This document shows, piece by piece, positions 9,188 to 17,415 of a DNA stretch of 64,000 nucleotides (position 1 is the stretch's first letter; every line of letters begins with the position of its first letter). The stretch is from contig NZ_JBNAGA010000001.1 of NCBI RefSeq assembly GCF_049800955.1, positions 434,001 to 498,000 of the forward strand, given 5' to 3'. The DNA is from JAKVBH01 sp049800955 (GTDB taxonomy: Bacteria > Pseudomonadota > Alphaproteobacteria > Rhodobacterales > Rhodobacteraceae). A program made the position numbers and the translations under genes. The notes under the pieces are model-generated. The model was given only the letters and a program-made list of their open reading frames with translations, did no database searches and was not told where the DNA came from.

Positions 9188-9254
9188 GTCTGTCTCCTCC
9201 ATTTTGTCAGAATTTTTGGTGGCGGCGGGCCTGTTGTGGCCCGCCGCAGATCAA

Positions 9255-10430
9255 TCAATAGCGTTCGACGCAGAGCGCGACGCCCATGCCGCCGCCGATG
9301 CAGAGTGTGGCGAGGCCTTTTTTCGCGTCACGGCGGACCATTTCAAACAGCAACGTGTTGAGAACGCGTGCGCCGGAGGCACCGATCGGGTGACCAATGG
9401 CAATTGCGCCGCCGTTCACGTTCACGATTTCCGGATCCCAGCCCATGTCCTTGTTCACGGCACAGGCCTGTGCGGCGAAGGCTTCGTTGGCTTCCACGAG
9501 ATCGAGATCGCCAACGGACCAGCCCGCTTTGTCCAGAGCCTTGCGCGAGGCGTAGATCGGGCCAACGCCCATGATCGATGGGTCGAGACCGGCCGTGGCG
9601 TAGGAGGCGATGCGGGCCATCGGCTGGATGCCGCGCTTCTCGGCATTGTCAGAGCTCATCAGGAGAACAGCCGCCGCGCCATCATTGAGGCCGGAGGCGT
9701 TTGCCGCTGTGACAGAGCCTTCCTTTGTGAAAGCGGGGCGCAGCTTTTGCATCGCTTCCATGGTCGCGCCATGGCGGATGTACTCGTCCTTGTCGACGAC
9801 GATGTCACCTTTGCGGGTTTTCACTGTGAAGGCCGCGATCTCGTCGTCGAACTTACCGGCTTTTTGAGCGGCTTCGGCCTTGTTTTGCGAGCCAACAGCA
9901 AATTCATCCTGCATATCGCGGGAAATTTGCCATTGGTTGGCCACGTTTTCCGCGGTTTGACCCATGTGGTAGCCGTTGAATGCGTCCCAAAGGCCATCGC
10001 GGATCATGGAGTCGATGTATTTCATGTCGCCCATTTTCTGACCGGCGCGCAGATGCGCGACATGGGGCGAAAGGGACATGTTTTCCTGACCGCCTGCAAC
10101 GACCACGTCAGCATCGCCCAGCATGATGTGCTGTGCGCCCAGAGCCACGGCGCGAAGACCGGACCCACAGACCTGGTTGATGCCCCATGCGGCGCCTTCT
10201 TGCGGCAGGCCGGCATTGATATGGGCCTGGCGTGCAGGGTTTTGGCCCTGACCTGCAGTCAACACCTGACCGAGGATCGTTTCAGACACATCGCTTTTGT
10301 CGACGCCTGCGCGCTCGACCAGCGCGTTGATCACGGCAGCGCCGAGATCGTGGGCAGGCGTGTTGGCAAAAGAGCCTAGAAAACTGCCCACAGGCGTGCG
10401 GGCCGCGGAGGCAATAACTACGTTCGTCAT
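9255..10430 (-). CDS. phaA: Acetyl-CoA C-acetyltransferase (beta-ketothiolase)
   Basis: PhaA condenses two acetyl-CoA to acetoacetyl-CoA, the first step of polyhydroxybutyrate synthesis, and also works in reverse. The 391-residue thiolase has the acyl-accepting C88 in NQVCGSGLRAV, the general-base H347 in AIGHPIGASGAR and the second catalytic C377 in CIGGGMG. The start at 10430 has GAGGAA just upstream; a longer frame back to 10520 adds 30 residues unlike any thiolase. phaB follows. The enzyme would also consume acetoacetate-derived CoA ester, a possible link to the BKACE product further along the window. Confidence 0.97.
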   Translation of the reverse strand: MTNVVIASAARTPVGSFLGSFANTPAHDLGAAVINALVERAGVDKSDVSETILGQVLTAGQGQNPARQAHINAGLPQEGAAWGINQVCGSGLRAVALGAQHIMLGDADVVVAGGQENMSLSPHVAHLRAGQKMGDMKYIDSMIRDGLWDAFNGYHMGQTAENVANQWQISRDMQDEFAVGSQNKAEAAQKAGKFDDEIAAFTVKTRKGDIVVDKDEYIRHGATMEAMQKLRPAFTKEGSVTAANASGLNDGAAAVLLMSSDNAEKRGIQPMARIASYATAGLDPSIMGVGPIYASRKALDKAGWSVGDLDLVEANEAFAAQACAVNKDMGWDPEIVNVNGGAIAIGHPIGASGARVLNTLLFEMVRRDAKKGLATLCIGGGMGVALCVERY

Positions 10431-10649
10431 GATCTGTTCCTCACTGTCATGTCCGGCAAGGTACCGCCAAAGAGGCGCCTCGCGCGCCCTGGCTTGCTCC
10501 CGCCAATCTGGAGGCGGCATAACGTAGAGTAAGGTCTGGGCTCAACGGACACGGTGTCTCACTTGGGGAGATTCGCGTCAAAGCCGTCATGCGCCTGGCG
10601 CATGGGAAAGCGAGGCAACGCGCCCGCTTGTGGTGCGTCGCTGCGCGCG

Positions 10650-11465
10650 TCAGGCGGTTTTGCGGGCTGGCTGTTCGACCCAGGGCGGCTTCACGGTAGG
10701 CGCCCCGAAGTAGTATCCTTGCAGACAATCGACGCCGAGCTGTGTGAGAAAGTCAGCGTCCTGTTGTTGCTCAACGGATTCCGCCACTGTGAACATGTCG
10801 AATTGGGAAGCGATCGACAAAAGCGCGCGGGTGAGGACCTGATTGTCAGGATCGGCATGGATGTTGCGAATGAACTGGCCGTCAATCTTCAAGATGTCGA
10901 ATTGGAACTGTTTGAAATACCTGATGGCAGTATAGCCGGCGCCAAAGTCATCGAGCGCGAAGGCGATGCCGCGTTCTTGCAAATCATCCATGAAATCGAC
11001 CACCAGTTCGGGAACCAGCATAGCAGAGCTCTCCGTGATCTCGAGGATCAGCCGCTCGGCCACGGTGGGATCGGCTGCAAGACCACGGTCGAGGATGCGC
11101 ATCCACTTGCGATATCCAATAGATCTCGCCGACATGTTGATCGACAAACGCAGCGTCGGCACCTTGGACAAGGTGCGCAAGCCCCGCTCCAGAGCAAGGC
11201 AATCAATCAGACGGCCCGTTTCGCGCTCTTCCACGAGATCAATGAAGTCCTTTGCGGGAATAATCCGCCCGGTTTCATCGAGGACACGGATCAAACCCTC
11301 ATAAAATGCCATACGGTCTTGCCGTTGCGTTTGCACCACGGGTTGAAATGCCAGCATCACATCCCCGTGGCGCACGGCCGCCTCGACCATCTCGATTGTG
11401 CTGCGATCGCGCATCGCGATTGCTTGTGCCAATGCGTTTTTATCGCCCTTCGGTTTGCGCGCCAT
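10650..11465 (-). CDS. EAL-domain cyclic-di-GMP phosphodiesterase, stand-alone
   Basis: The 271-residue protein is an EAL domain with only a short N-terminal tail and no visible sensory, GGDEF or membrane segment. The signature is YEGL (E56, a common EAL variant). The other metal and catalytic residues appear present: N110, E142 in LEITE, D172-D173 in DDFGAGYT, K193 in KIDG, E229 and Q249. It is therefore predicted to hydrolyse c-di-GMP in the cytoplasm. The start at 11465 has GGAG upstream; an ATG at 11486 is possible. It lies about 220 bases upstream of phaA on the same strand, with a perfect 7-bp dyad (10588-10604) between them. Confidence 0.88.
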   Translation of the reverse strand: MARKPKGDKNALAQAIAMRDRSTIEMVEAAVRHGDVMLAFQPVVQTQRQDRMAFYEGLIRVLDETGRIIPAKDFIDLVEERETGRLIDCLALERGLRTLSKVPTLRLSINMSARSIGYRKWMRILDRGLAADPTVAERLILEITESSAMLVPELVVDFMDDLQERGIAFALDDFGAGYTAIRYFKQFQFDILKIDGQFIRNIHADPDNQVLTRALLSIASQFDMFTVAESVEQQQDADFLTQLGVDCLQGYYFGAPTVKPPWVEQPARKTA

Positions 11466-11564
11466 ATCTACATCTCCGATTCCCAACGTATTTATGGCGG
11501 CGAAGCGCTTAACGGGAACTTAACGAGAACATTTGACTAAAAGCTGCAACGATCTTGCCCGCTG

Positions 11565-11592
11565 TTGACACGCCTGCGTGTTCCTTTATACG
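11565..11592 (+). promoter_or_regulatory. Predicted sigma-70 promoter of rpsD
   Basis: A perfect TTGACA (11565-11570) and TATACG (11587-11592) are separated by 16 bases, about 110 bases before the rpsD start. The leader that follows contains two short GC hairpins (CCCCgcaaGGGG and GGGGataCCCC), which could be a binding site for S4 itself. That last point is inference. Confidence 0.7.
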
Positions 11593-11700
11593 CGCGGTTT
11601 CATTGGTGTTGGTGGCCCCCGCAAGGGGATGCCTGTCGGGGATACCCCAGAGGACAACGCCCTTCACAGCCGGTAATGGCACTTAAGAAGGAGATCAGCC

Positions 11701-12321
11701 GTGACAAAACGCACGTCTGCCAAGTACAAAATTGACCGCCGCATGGGCGAGAACATCTGGGGCCGTCCGAAATCCCCGGTGAACCGCCGCGAGTATGGCC
11801 CCGGCCAACACGGCCAGCGCCGCAAGGCCAAGATGTCTGACTTCGGTCTGCAGTTGCGCGCCAAGCAGAAGCTCAAGGGCTACTACGGCGACCTGACCGA
11901 AAAGCAATTCAAACGCATCTTCGGCGAAGCCGCCCGGGTGAAAGGTGATACCGGTGAAAACCTCATCGGTCTGCTCGAGCGCCGTCTCGATGCCGTGGTC
12001 TACCGCGCGAAATTCGTAGCAACCGTTTTTGCCGCGCGCCAGTTCGTCAACCACGGCCACGTGCTCGTCAACGGCAAGCGTGTCAACATCCCCTCCTACC
12101 GCGTCAAAGAAGGCGACGTGGTTGAGGTGCGTGAGAAGTCCCGCCAGATGACAGCGCTGCTCGAAGCGGTTCAGCTGCCCGAACGCGACGTGCCCGATTA
12201 CATCGAGGCGGATCATTCCAAGATGACTGCGCGGTTTGTGCGCACACCCGGTCTCTCGGATGTGCCCTACCCGGTGGTGATGGAACCCAACCTCGTCATC
12301 GAATACTACGCGCAGAACTAA
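11701..12321 (+). CDS. rpsD: 30S ribosomal protein S4
   Basis: S4 is a primary 16S rRNA-binding protein that nucleates assembly of the small subunit. The 206-residue protein has the N-terminal S4 region (TSAKYKIDRRMGENIWGRP) and an S4 RNA-binding domain (LERRLDAVVYRAKF, then VNHGHVLVNGKRVNIPSYRV). It lacks the zinc-binding cysteines of some S4 forms. Translation starts at GTG, with AAGAAGGAG seven bases upstream. It is monocistronic here, with its own promoter and terminator, unlike the alpha-operon location in enterobacteria. Confidence 0.97.
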   Translation: MTKRTSAKYKIDRRMGENIWGRPKSPVNRREYGPGQHGQRRKAKMSDFGLQLRAKQKLKGYYGDLTEKQFKRIFGEAARVKGDTGENLIGLLERRLDAVVYRAKFVATVFAARQFVNHGHVLVNGKRVNIPSYRVKEGDVVEVREKSRQMTALLEAVQLPERDVPDYIEADHSKMTARFVRTPGLSDVPYPVVMEPNLVIEYYAQN

Positions 12322-12344
12322 GCCGGTTCTCGCTGATGGATTAT

Positions 12345-12376
12345 GGGCCGTGGCGGGAAACTGCCACGGCCCTTTT
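12345..12376 (+). terminator. Terminator after rpsD
   Basis: GGGCCGTGGC (12345-12354) pairs perfectly with GCCACGGCCC (12363-12372) around an eight-base loop, followed by TTTT. It ends the rpsD transcript before hisC. Confidence 0.88.
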
Positions 12377-12420
12377 CGTATGTCCGCAGGGACGTTAAGA
12401 GATTGGAAACGGAGGTCCAC

Positions 12421-13509
12421 ATGACAGGGATCAAACCCCAGCCCGGGATCATGGATATTGCACTCTACGTTGGCGGAAAGTCGACGCTGGAGGGTGTCTC
12501 CGATGTGATCAAGCTGAGCTCCAATGAAAACCCCTTTGGCCCATCGCCAAAGGCGCAAGACGCGCTCGTGGCTGCTGCAAGGGACCTGCATCGCTATCCG
12601 TCCACAGATCACGCCAGTCTGCGCAGCGCGATTGCGCAAGTGCATGGTTTGCAGGCCGAAAATATCATCTGCGGCGTGGGCTCTGACGAGATCATTCACT
12701 TCCTGTGCCAGGCCTATGTGGGCGCGGGCGATGAGGTGATCCATACCGAGCATGGCTTTGCCATGTACCGCATCTCGACGCTGGCCGCGGGCGGCACACC
12801 TGTCGAGGTGGCCGAATGCGATCGCCGGGTTGATGTCGACAGGATTCTTGCGGCCGTGACCCCCGCCACGCGCCTTGTCTTCATCGCGAACCCGGCCAAT
12901 CCCACGGCAACCTTTGTGCCGATGGATGAGATCACGCGGCTGGCCGAGGCGCTTCCCGATCACGTCATTTTGGTGCTCGACGGCGCCTATGCAGAGTTCG
13001 AGCCGGGGTATGACGGCGGCGCGCAGCTGGCGGAGACACGCGCCAATGTGGTCATGACGCGGACCTTCTCCAAGCTCTACGGCCTTGGCGGCCTCCGGGT
13101 TGGCTATGGCTATGCAGACCGCGCGATCATCGATGTGCTCAACCGGATCCGTGGCCCGTTCAACCTCTCTGGCCCCGCACTGGCTGCGGCAGAGGCGGCT
13201 GTGTTGGATCACGCGTTCACAGAGCATTGCCTTGCGGAAAACGCGCGGTTGCGCCGCTGGTTGCGCGAGGCCTTGCTGCAAGCGGGCGTCGCCTGCGACG
13301 AGAGCCATGCCAATTTCGTCCTGGCCCGCTTCGAGACATCTGACGAGGCGGACGCAGCCAATGCGCATCTGCAAAGCCTTGGCCTGATCGTCCGGCAAGT
13401 GGGCGGGTACAAACTGCCGGCCTGTCTGAGGATCACGGTCGGCGATGAGACGGCGTGTCAGCGGGTGGCAGAGGCCATTACGACGTTCAAGAAAGCGCAG
13501 GCGGCATGA
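12421..13509 (+). CDS. hisC: Histidinol-phosphate / aromatic aminotransferase
   Basis: The 362-residue fold-type I PLP enzyme catalyses transamination of histidinol phosphate and, in many alphaproteobacteria, aromatic 2-oxo acids. It shows SSNENPFGPSP (33-43), NPANPT (157-162), D187/Y190 in LDGAY, the PLP lysine K218 in TRTFSKLYGLGGLRVGYG, and R226. GGAGG precedes the ATG at 12421. The gene overlaps a prephenate dehydrogenase-family gene by four bases, so a function in tyrosine/phenylalanine synthesis as well as histidine is likely. Confidence 0.93.
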   Translation: MTGIKPQPGIMDIALYVGGKSTLEGVSDVIKLSSNENPFGPSPKAQDALVAAARDLHRYPSTDHASLRSAIAQVHGLQAENIICGVGSDEIIHFLCQAYVGAGDEVIHTEHGFAMYRISTLAAGGTPVEVAECDRRVDVDRILAAVTPATRLVFIANPANPTATFVPMDEITRLAEALPDHVILVLDGAYAEFEPGYDGGAQLAETRANVVMTRTFSKLYGLGGLRVGYGYADRAIIDVLNRIRGPFNLSGPALAAAEAAVLDHAFTEHCLAENARLRRWLREALLQAGVACDESHANFVLARFETSDEADAANAHLQSLGLIVRQVGGYKLPACLRITVGDETACQRVAEAITTFKKAQAA

Positions 13510-14423
13510 GTGTGATGTACAATCGCGTGGCGCTCATTGGGCTGGGGCTTATTGCCTCCTCCATGTTCTGGGCCATGAAACGCCGCCGGGTCGCAGGCCA
13601 TGTGACGGGCTACGCGCGCTCCGCCGAGACGCGCCAGACCGCGCGGGAGATTGGGCTCTGCGACAGCGTGGCGGGTAGCCTCGAAGAGGCTGTCAAAGGC
13701 GCTGACCTTGTCGTGCTGGCGGTGCCTGTGGGCGCGATGGCGCAGGTCATGGCTGGGATCGCGCCGCACCTCGCGCCGGGGGCGACTGTGATTGATGTGG
13801 GCTCAGTGAAGGCGGCCGTGATTGAGGCTGTGATGCCGCACATGCCGGACAATTGCCATTTTGTCCCGTGCCACCCCATGGCCGGGACAGAACATTCGGG
13901 GCCCGAATCGGGCTTTGCGGAGCTGTTTGACAATCGCTGGTGTCTCATCGTGCCCGTGCAGGGCGCGAGGCCCGAGGCTGTGGCAAAGGTGGCGCGCTAC
14001 TGGGAAGCGCTGGGGTCTATGACAGAGACGATGGAAGTGGATCACCATGATCAAGTCTGTGCTGTGGTCAGTCATATCCCGCATCTCATCGCCTATACGA
14101 TGGTGGGCGTGGCCGATGATCTGGGCCGTGTCACCGACGAGGAAGTCATCAAATTCTCGGCGACGGGTTTTCGGGATTTCACCCGCATCGCCGCGTCCGA
14201 TCCGACGATGTGGCGCGATGTCTTTCTGACTAACAAGGATGCGACGCTGGAAATTCTGGGCCGGTTCACCGAAGAGCTCTTTGCGCTGCAACGGGCCATT
14301 CGCAAGGGTGATGGGGATCACCTGTTTGACTATTTCACCCGCACGCGTGAGATCCGCCGTGGCATTATCGAAGCCGGTCAGGACACAGACGCGCCTGACT
14401 TCGGTCGTATCTCGAAAGGGTAA
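13506..14423 (+). CDS. tyrC: Prephenate/arogenate (cyclohexadienyl) dehydrogenase
   Basis: This 305-residue NAD(P)-dependent enzyme oxidatively decarboxylates prephenate or arogenate on the way to tyrosine. It has a Rossmann loop GLGLIASS (12-19), DVGSVK (97-102) and the family catalytic segment HPMAGTEHSG (H123-G132). There is no fused chorismate mutase or ACT domain. The ATG overlaps the hisC stop (ATGA), and the pair resembles the tyrC-hisH/hisC arrangement known in alphaproteobacteria. An ATG three codons later (13515) is a possible start. Confidence 0.92.
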   Translation: MSVMYNRVALIGLGLIASSMFWAMKRRRVAGHVTGYARSAETRQTAREIGLCDSVAGSLEEAVKGADLVVLAVPVGAMAQVMAGIAPHLAPGATVIDVGSVKAAVIEAVMPHMPDNCHFVPCHPMAGTEHSGPESGFAELFDNRWCLIVPVQGARPEAVAKVARYWEALGSMTETMEVDHHDQVCAVVSHIPHLIAYTMVGVADDLGRVTDEEVIKFSATGFRDFTRIAASDPTMWRDVFLTNKDATLEILGRFTEELFALQRAIRKGDGDHLFDYFTRTREIRRGIIEAGQDTDAPDFGRISKG

Positions 14424-14427
14424 ACTC

Positions 14428-15297
14428 ATGCGCATTGCGCTGGCTGCCAGCCTGACATTCCTGCTTGCCCTGCCAAGCTTCGCCCTGCCGCCGGACAGTA
14501 CGATCCGGCCTCTGGCCCGTGGTCAGGAGGCAACCATCCTGCCTGCCGTGCTCCAGCCACGCCCTCGTTTGCGGCCCGCGCGTCTGGAACAGGCGGTTCT
14601 CAAGGCCGCGCCGATCACCCGACGCATTGGCGCGCCGGGAGCGCCCACGTCTGATGATCTCGCCGCCAATACGCCGGGTGTGGTCGAGGCCAACCTCGCT
14701 GTCCGCTCGCTGCGCCCGACCACGCGGCCCAAGAGCATCGCCCAGAAAGCCATGGCGCGCCAACGCGAAGAACGCAAAGGGCGCCTTGCGGGGATCAGGG
14801 GCATTCAGGGCGAGCAGGCGGGCAATATCCCGGGCAACGGGGCCTGCGGTATTCGCAATGCCCTGCGGGTGACCCATGTCTCCGGGATCCGCCTGACGCA
14901 GGCGGCGTTGATGGACAAAACCACGGCCAAGGCGCTCAAGACATGGGTGGATAAGGGCCTCAAACCTGCAGTTGGCAATATGGGGGGCGGCGTCGCGTCC
15001 ATCCGCGTGGCAGCGCATTACGCCTGTCGCACGCGCAACAATCGTCCCGGCGCGAAACTCTCAGAGCATGGCCGGGGCCGCGCGATCGACATCTCGGCCA
15101 TCAATCTGCGCAACGGTGACAAGATCTCCGTGCTCCAGCATTGGGGCGGCGGCGCCAAGGGCCGCGCCCTCCAGAAGATGCACCGCGCGGCCTGTGGGCC
15201 TTTCGGGACAGTGCTGGGCCCAAACGCCGACAGGTTCCACAAGGACCATTTTCACTTCGATACGGCCCGTTATCGCTCCGGCAGCTACTGCCGGTAG
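14428..15297 (+). CDS. Extensin-like (DUF/PF06904-type) exported zinc peptidase-like protein
   Basis: The 289-residue protein has a Sec signal (cleavage near SFA|L at residue 19) and a proline/arginine-rich linker. The C-terminal half contains SEHGRGRAIDI (H214, D221) and DHFHFD (H276). This H...D...HxH arrangement is the zinc site of the M15/LAS peptidase fold found in the extensin-like C-terminal family. Four cysteines (C140, C200, C256, C288) could form disulfides in the periplasm. The role is probably in peptidoglycan processing, which is inference from fold. It follows tyrC by four bases and ends at a bidirectional terminator. Confidence 0.85.
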   Translation: MRIALAASLTFLLALPSFALPPDSTIRPLARGQEATILPAVLQPRPRLRPARLEQAVLKAAPITRRIGAPGAPTSDDLAANTPGVVEANLAVRSLRPTTRPKSIAQKAMARQREERKGRLAGIRGIQGEQAGNIPGNGACGIRNALRVTHVSGIRLTQAALMDKTTAKALKTWVDKGLKPAVGNMGGGVASIRVAAHYACRTRNNRPGAKLSEHGRGRAIDISAINLRNGDKISVLQHWGGGAKGRALQKMHRAACGPFGTVLGPNADRFHKDHFHFDTARYRSGSYCR

Positions 15298-15312
15298 CGC
15301 ACGCCGCATCGC

Positions 15313-15348
15313 AAAAAAAACGCCGCGCCCTCTTGGAGCGCGGCGTTT
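15313..15348. terminator. Bidirectional terminator between the extensin-like gene and ppaC
   Basis: CGCCGCGC (15321-15328) pairs with GCGCGGCG (15338-15345) around nine bases. Eight A precede the stem and TTT follows it, so it serves the two convergent genes, best for the minus strand. Confidence 0.85.
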
Positions 15349-15369
15349 GACGTTTGGATATCCGAAACC

Positions 15370-16290
15370 TCAGAGCTTGAGATTGGGAATGATCTGCTTT
15401 TTGCGGCTCACGACACCGGGCAGAACAACGCTATCGCCCGTGGCTTGCGCATCAAAACTTTTCGCCGCCAGCGTTTTCACGAGATCATTGGGGACCAGAA
15501 GCGTTGATTCCTCGTTGAGAATATCCACGACAAAGAGCAGCACCTGATCAACGCCATCTTCCTTGGCGACATCCGCCATGGAAGCCATCAGGCTATCCTT
15601 GCGGTCCAACACGATGCCGGGGGCCGTCGTCTCAAGGACAGAGACGCGGAACTTGGTGCCCTCGACCTCATATTCCTTCGAATCCATGCGCAGCAATTCG
15701 GCATCGGAAAAGGCGGACACATCGGATTTCGCCTCGAACATGGCCGTGGCCAGCTCCGTCAGGTCGACCTCCAGATCCTTGGCCAGCGCATGGGCAATGG
15801 CCTTGTCTTCCTGAGTCGTGGTGGGCGAGCGGAATTCCAAAGTGTCCGAGAGGATGCATGACAGCATAGCCCCTTTGATGCCGCGCGGCGCCTGGGCCAG
15901 ATCGTCGCCAATCATCTTCCACATGATCGTTGCCGTGCAGGCCACGGGTTCGATCCGAATGTCGATCGGGCCTTTTGTCTCCAACCCGCCCACGAGTTTG
16001 TGGTGGTCAATGATCGCGCGGATATCGGCGCCATTGATGGCTTCCGGCAACTCGGCCGGGTTGTTGGTGTCCACGATCACGACGGGCGCATCTTCGGCCA
16101 CATCGGAGATGATCTCGGGCTTGTCCAGACCCCAGTGCTTGAGCACAAAAGCGGCCTCTGTATTGGGCTCACCCAGCAAAACGGGCTTTGCAGCCTTTCC
16201 TTTGATCTGGTTGAGATACCAGGCCCAGATAATCGGGCTGCCCGTGCTATCGGTATCGGGGGATTTGTGGCCAAATACCTGAATGGTCAT
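15370..16290 (-). CDS. ppaC: Manganese-dependent inorganic pyrophosphatase (family II)
   Basis: The 306-residue DHH-superfamily enzyme hydrolyses pyrophosphate in the cytoplasm. Metal ligands are visible as H8, D12 and D14 in GHKSPDTDS, the aspartate of VDTNN (around residue 74) and the DHH motif in IIDHHKLVGG (around 96-98). The C-terminal DHHA2 domain ends with the characteristic SRKKQIIPNL. Family II enzymes are normally made only by some bacteria and need Mn or Co. The gene is complete and stands alone. Confidence 0.95.
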   Translation of the reverse strand: MTIQVFGHKSPDTDSTGSPIIWAWYLNQIKGKAAKPVLLGEPNTEAAFVLKHWGLDKPEIISDVAEDAPVVIVDTNNPAELPEAINGADIRAIIDHHKLVGGLETKGPIDIRIEPVACTATIMWKMIGDDLAQAPRGIKGAMLSCILSDTLEFRSPTTTQEDKAIAHALAKDLEVDLTELATAMFEAKSDVSAFSDAELLRMDSKEYEVEGTKFRVSVLETTAPGIVLDRKDSLMASMADVAKEDGVDQVLLFVVDILNEESTLLVPNDLVKTLAAKSFDAQATGDSVVLPGVVSRKKQIIPNLKL

Positions 16291-16383
16291 GCGTGTGATC
16301 CTTGATTTCGGAATTTGAGCGCCTTCTAACGTCCGGCACAGGCCTTGTCACGGGCCCAGGTTAGGGCAGGTGGCCGCAGCCTG

Positions 16384-16518
16384 TCAGAGCCACAGCCATT
16401 CCACGATCCAAAGCAGCACGCCGACGGGCAGGGCGCAGGCCAGTGCAATGAGCGCGGCGGACAGGATGGTCGTACGAGGTGCGGGGGCGCTTTGGCCAAA
16501 AATCATCTTTTGTTTCAT
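16384..16518 (-). CDS. Small single-span membrane protein
   Basis: A 44-residue product beginning MKQKMIFGQSAPAPRT, followed by one long hydrophobic helix (ILSAALIALACALPVGVLLWIV) and a short EWLWL tail. The sequence looks protein-like and not like antisense noise. There is no strong ribosome site before the ATG at 16518, which lowers confidence. It is divergent from the GNAT-fold gene at 16564. Function unknown. Confidence 0.5.
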   Translation of the reverse strand: MKQKMIFGQSAPAPRTTILSAALIALACALPVGVLLWIVEWLWL

Positions 16519-16563
16519 GCCGCCATTAAAATCTGATTCACCTGAATCAGCTCTTAATGCGTC

Positions 16564-17415
16564 ATGTCGATTCACAGCCCCCTTCTCTCCGCCTCGCTCG
16601 CCGCCCCGCTCGCGCAATCCCGTGAATTTGGAGCAGCCCTAACCCATATGGGTCGTCCCCCGCTGCGCCTATCCCTGCCCGGAGGGCGCGGTGAAGTGCA
16701 GGTTGTGCGGCGCCGCTTTGGACCCATGACCGTGGGACTTGTTTCGCGTCTGGATCTCGAGCGCTCAGACCTGCGCTGGCTGAGCGCGCAAACACAGGCC
16801 CGCGCTTTGTTGCTCAACCCTGAAACCGAAGAGGCGGGCCATGGCATGTGCCTGCGGACGCCCGCGGCCGTGGCGGAGCTCAGCCTTTCGCAGCCCACCG
16901 ACGTACTGCGCGCATGTTTGAAACAGAAGTGGCGCAACAGGCTCAACCGGGCGCAGGATCAAAAGCTCAAGCTGACAGAGACGACGCTTTTTCCTACGGA
17001 AGGCCATTGGCTCTTGGAAATGGATGCGCGTCAGGCCCGCCAGAAGGGCTACACCAATTGGCCCGCAGCTCTCACACTCGCCTATGCGCGTGCCAACAAA
17101 GGTCAGGCGCGGCTCTTTGAGGCGCGCCGCACCGGCGAGGTGATCTCCGCGATGCTTTTTTTGTGTCACGGCGAAGTGGCGACCTATCACATTGGGTGGT
17201 CTGGTCCGGAAGGGCGTGCCGCAGGGGCGCATCACGCGCTGATCTGGCACGCGATGGAACGCCTGCGCGCGCGCGGCATCGCCCGTCTCGATCTGGGACA
17301 AGTGGCCACCGACGCGGCCCCCGGACTTGCGCGCTTCAAGCTGGGCACAGGCGCTCGGCTCAAGACGCTCGGCGGCTCATGGCTTGCGTTGCCCGCACTT
17401 GTGCGCGGTCAGTAA
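16564..17415 (+). CDS. GNAT/FemAB-like acetyltransferase-fold protein
   Basis: A 283-residue protein without signal peptide. The second half resembles the BioF2/FemAB-type GNAT domain: QKWRNRLNRAQDQKL, then EARRTGEVISAMLFLCHGEVATYHIGW, and a final LDLGQVATDAAPGLARFKLG. Family members transfer acyl or aminoacyl groups; the substrate here is unknown. It ends seven bases inside the 3' end of the convergent tamB gene, an ordinary small overlap. Confidence 0.75.
   Translation: MSIHSPLLSASLAAPLAQSREFGAALTHMGRPPLRLSLPGGRGEVQVVRRRFGPMTVGLVSRLDLERSDLRWLSAQTQARALLLNPETEEAGHGMCLRTPAAVAELSLSQPTDVLRACLKQKWRNRLNRAQDQKLKLTETTLFPTEGHWLLEMDARQARQKGYTNWPAALTLAYARANKGQARLFEARRTGEVISAMLFLCHGEVATYHIGWSGPEGRAAGAHHALIWHAMERLRARGIARLDLGQVATDAAPGLARFKLGTGARLKTLGGSWLALPALVRGQ

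Noticed and set aside
11695..13398. A 567-codon open frame antisense to rpsD and hisC
   Set aside because: It covers two clear housekeeping genes on the opposite strand and has no protein-like features; long antisense frames are expected in GC-rich codon usage.
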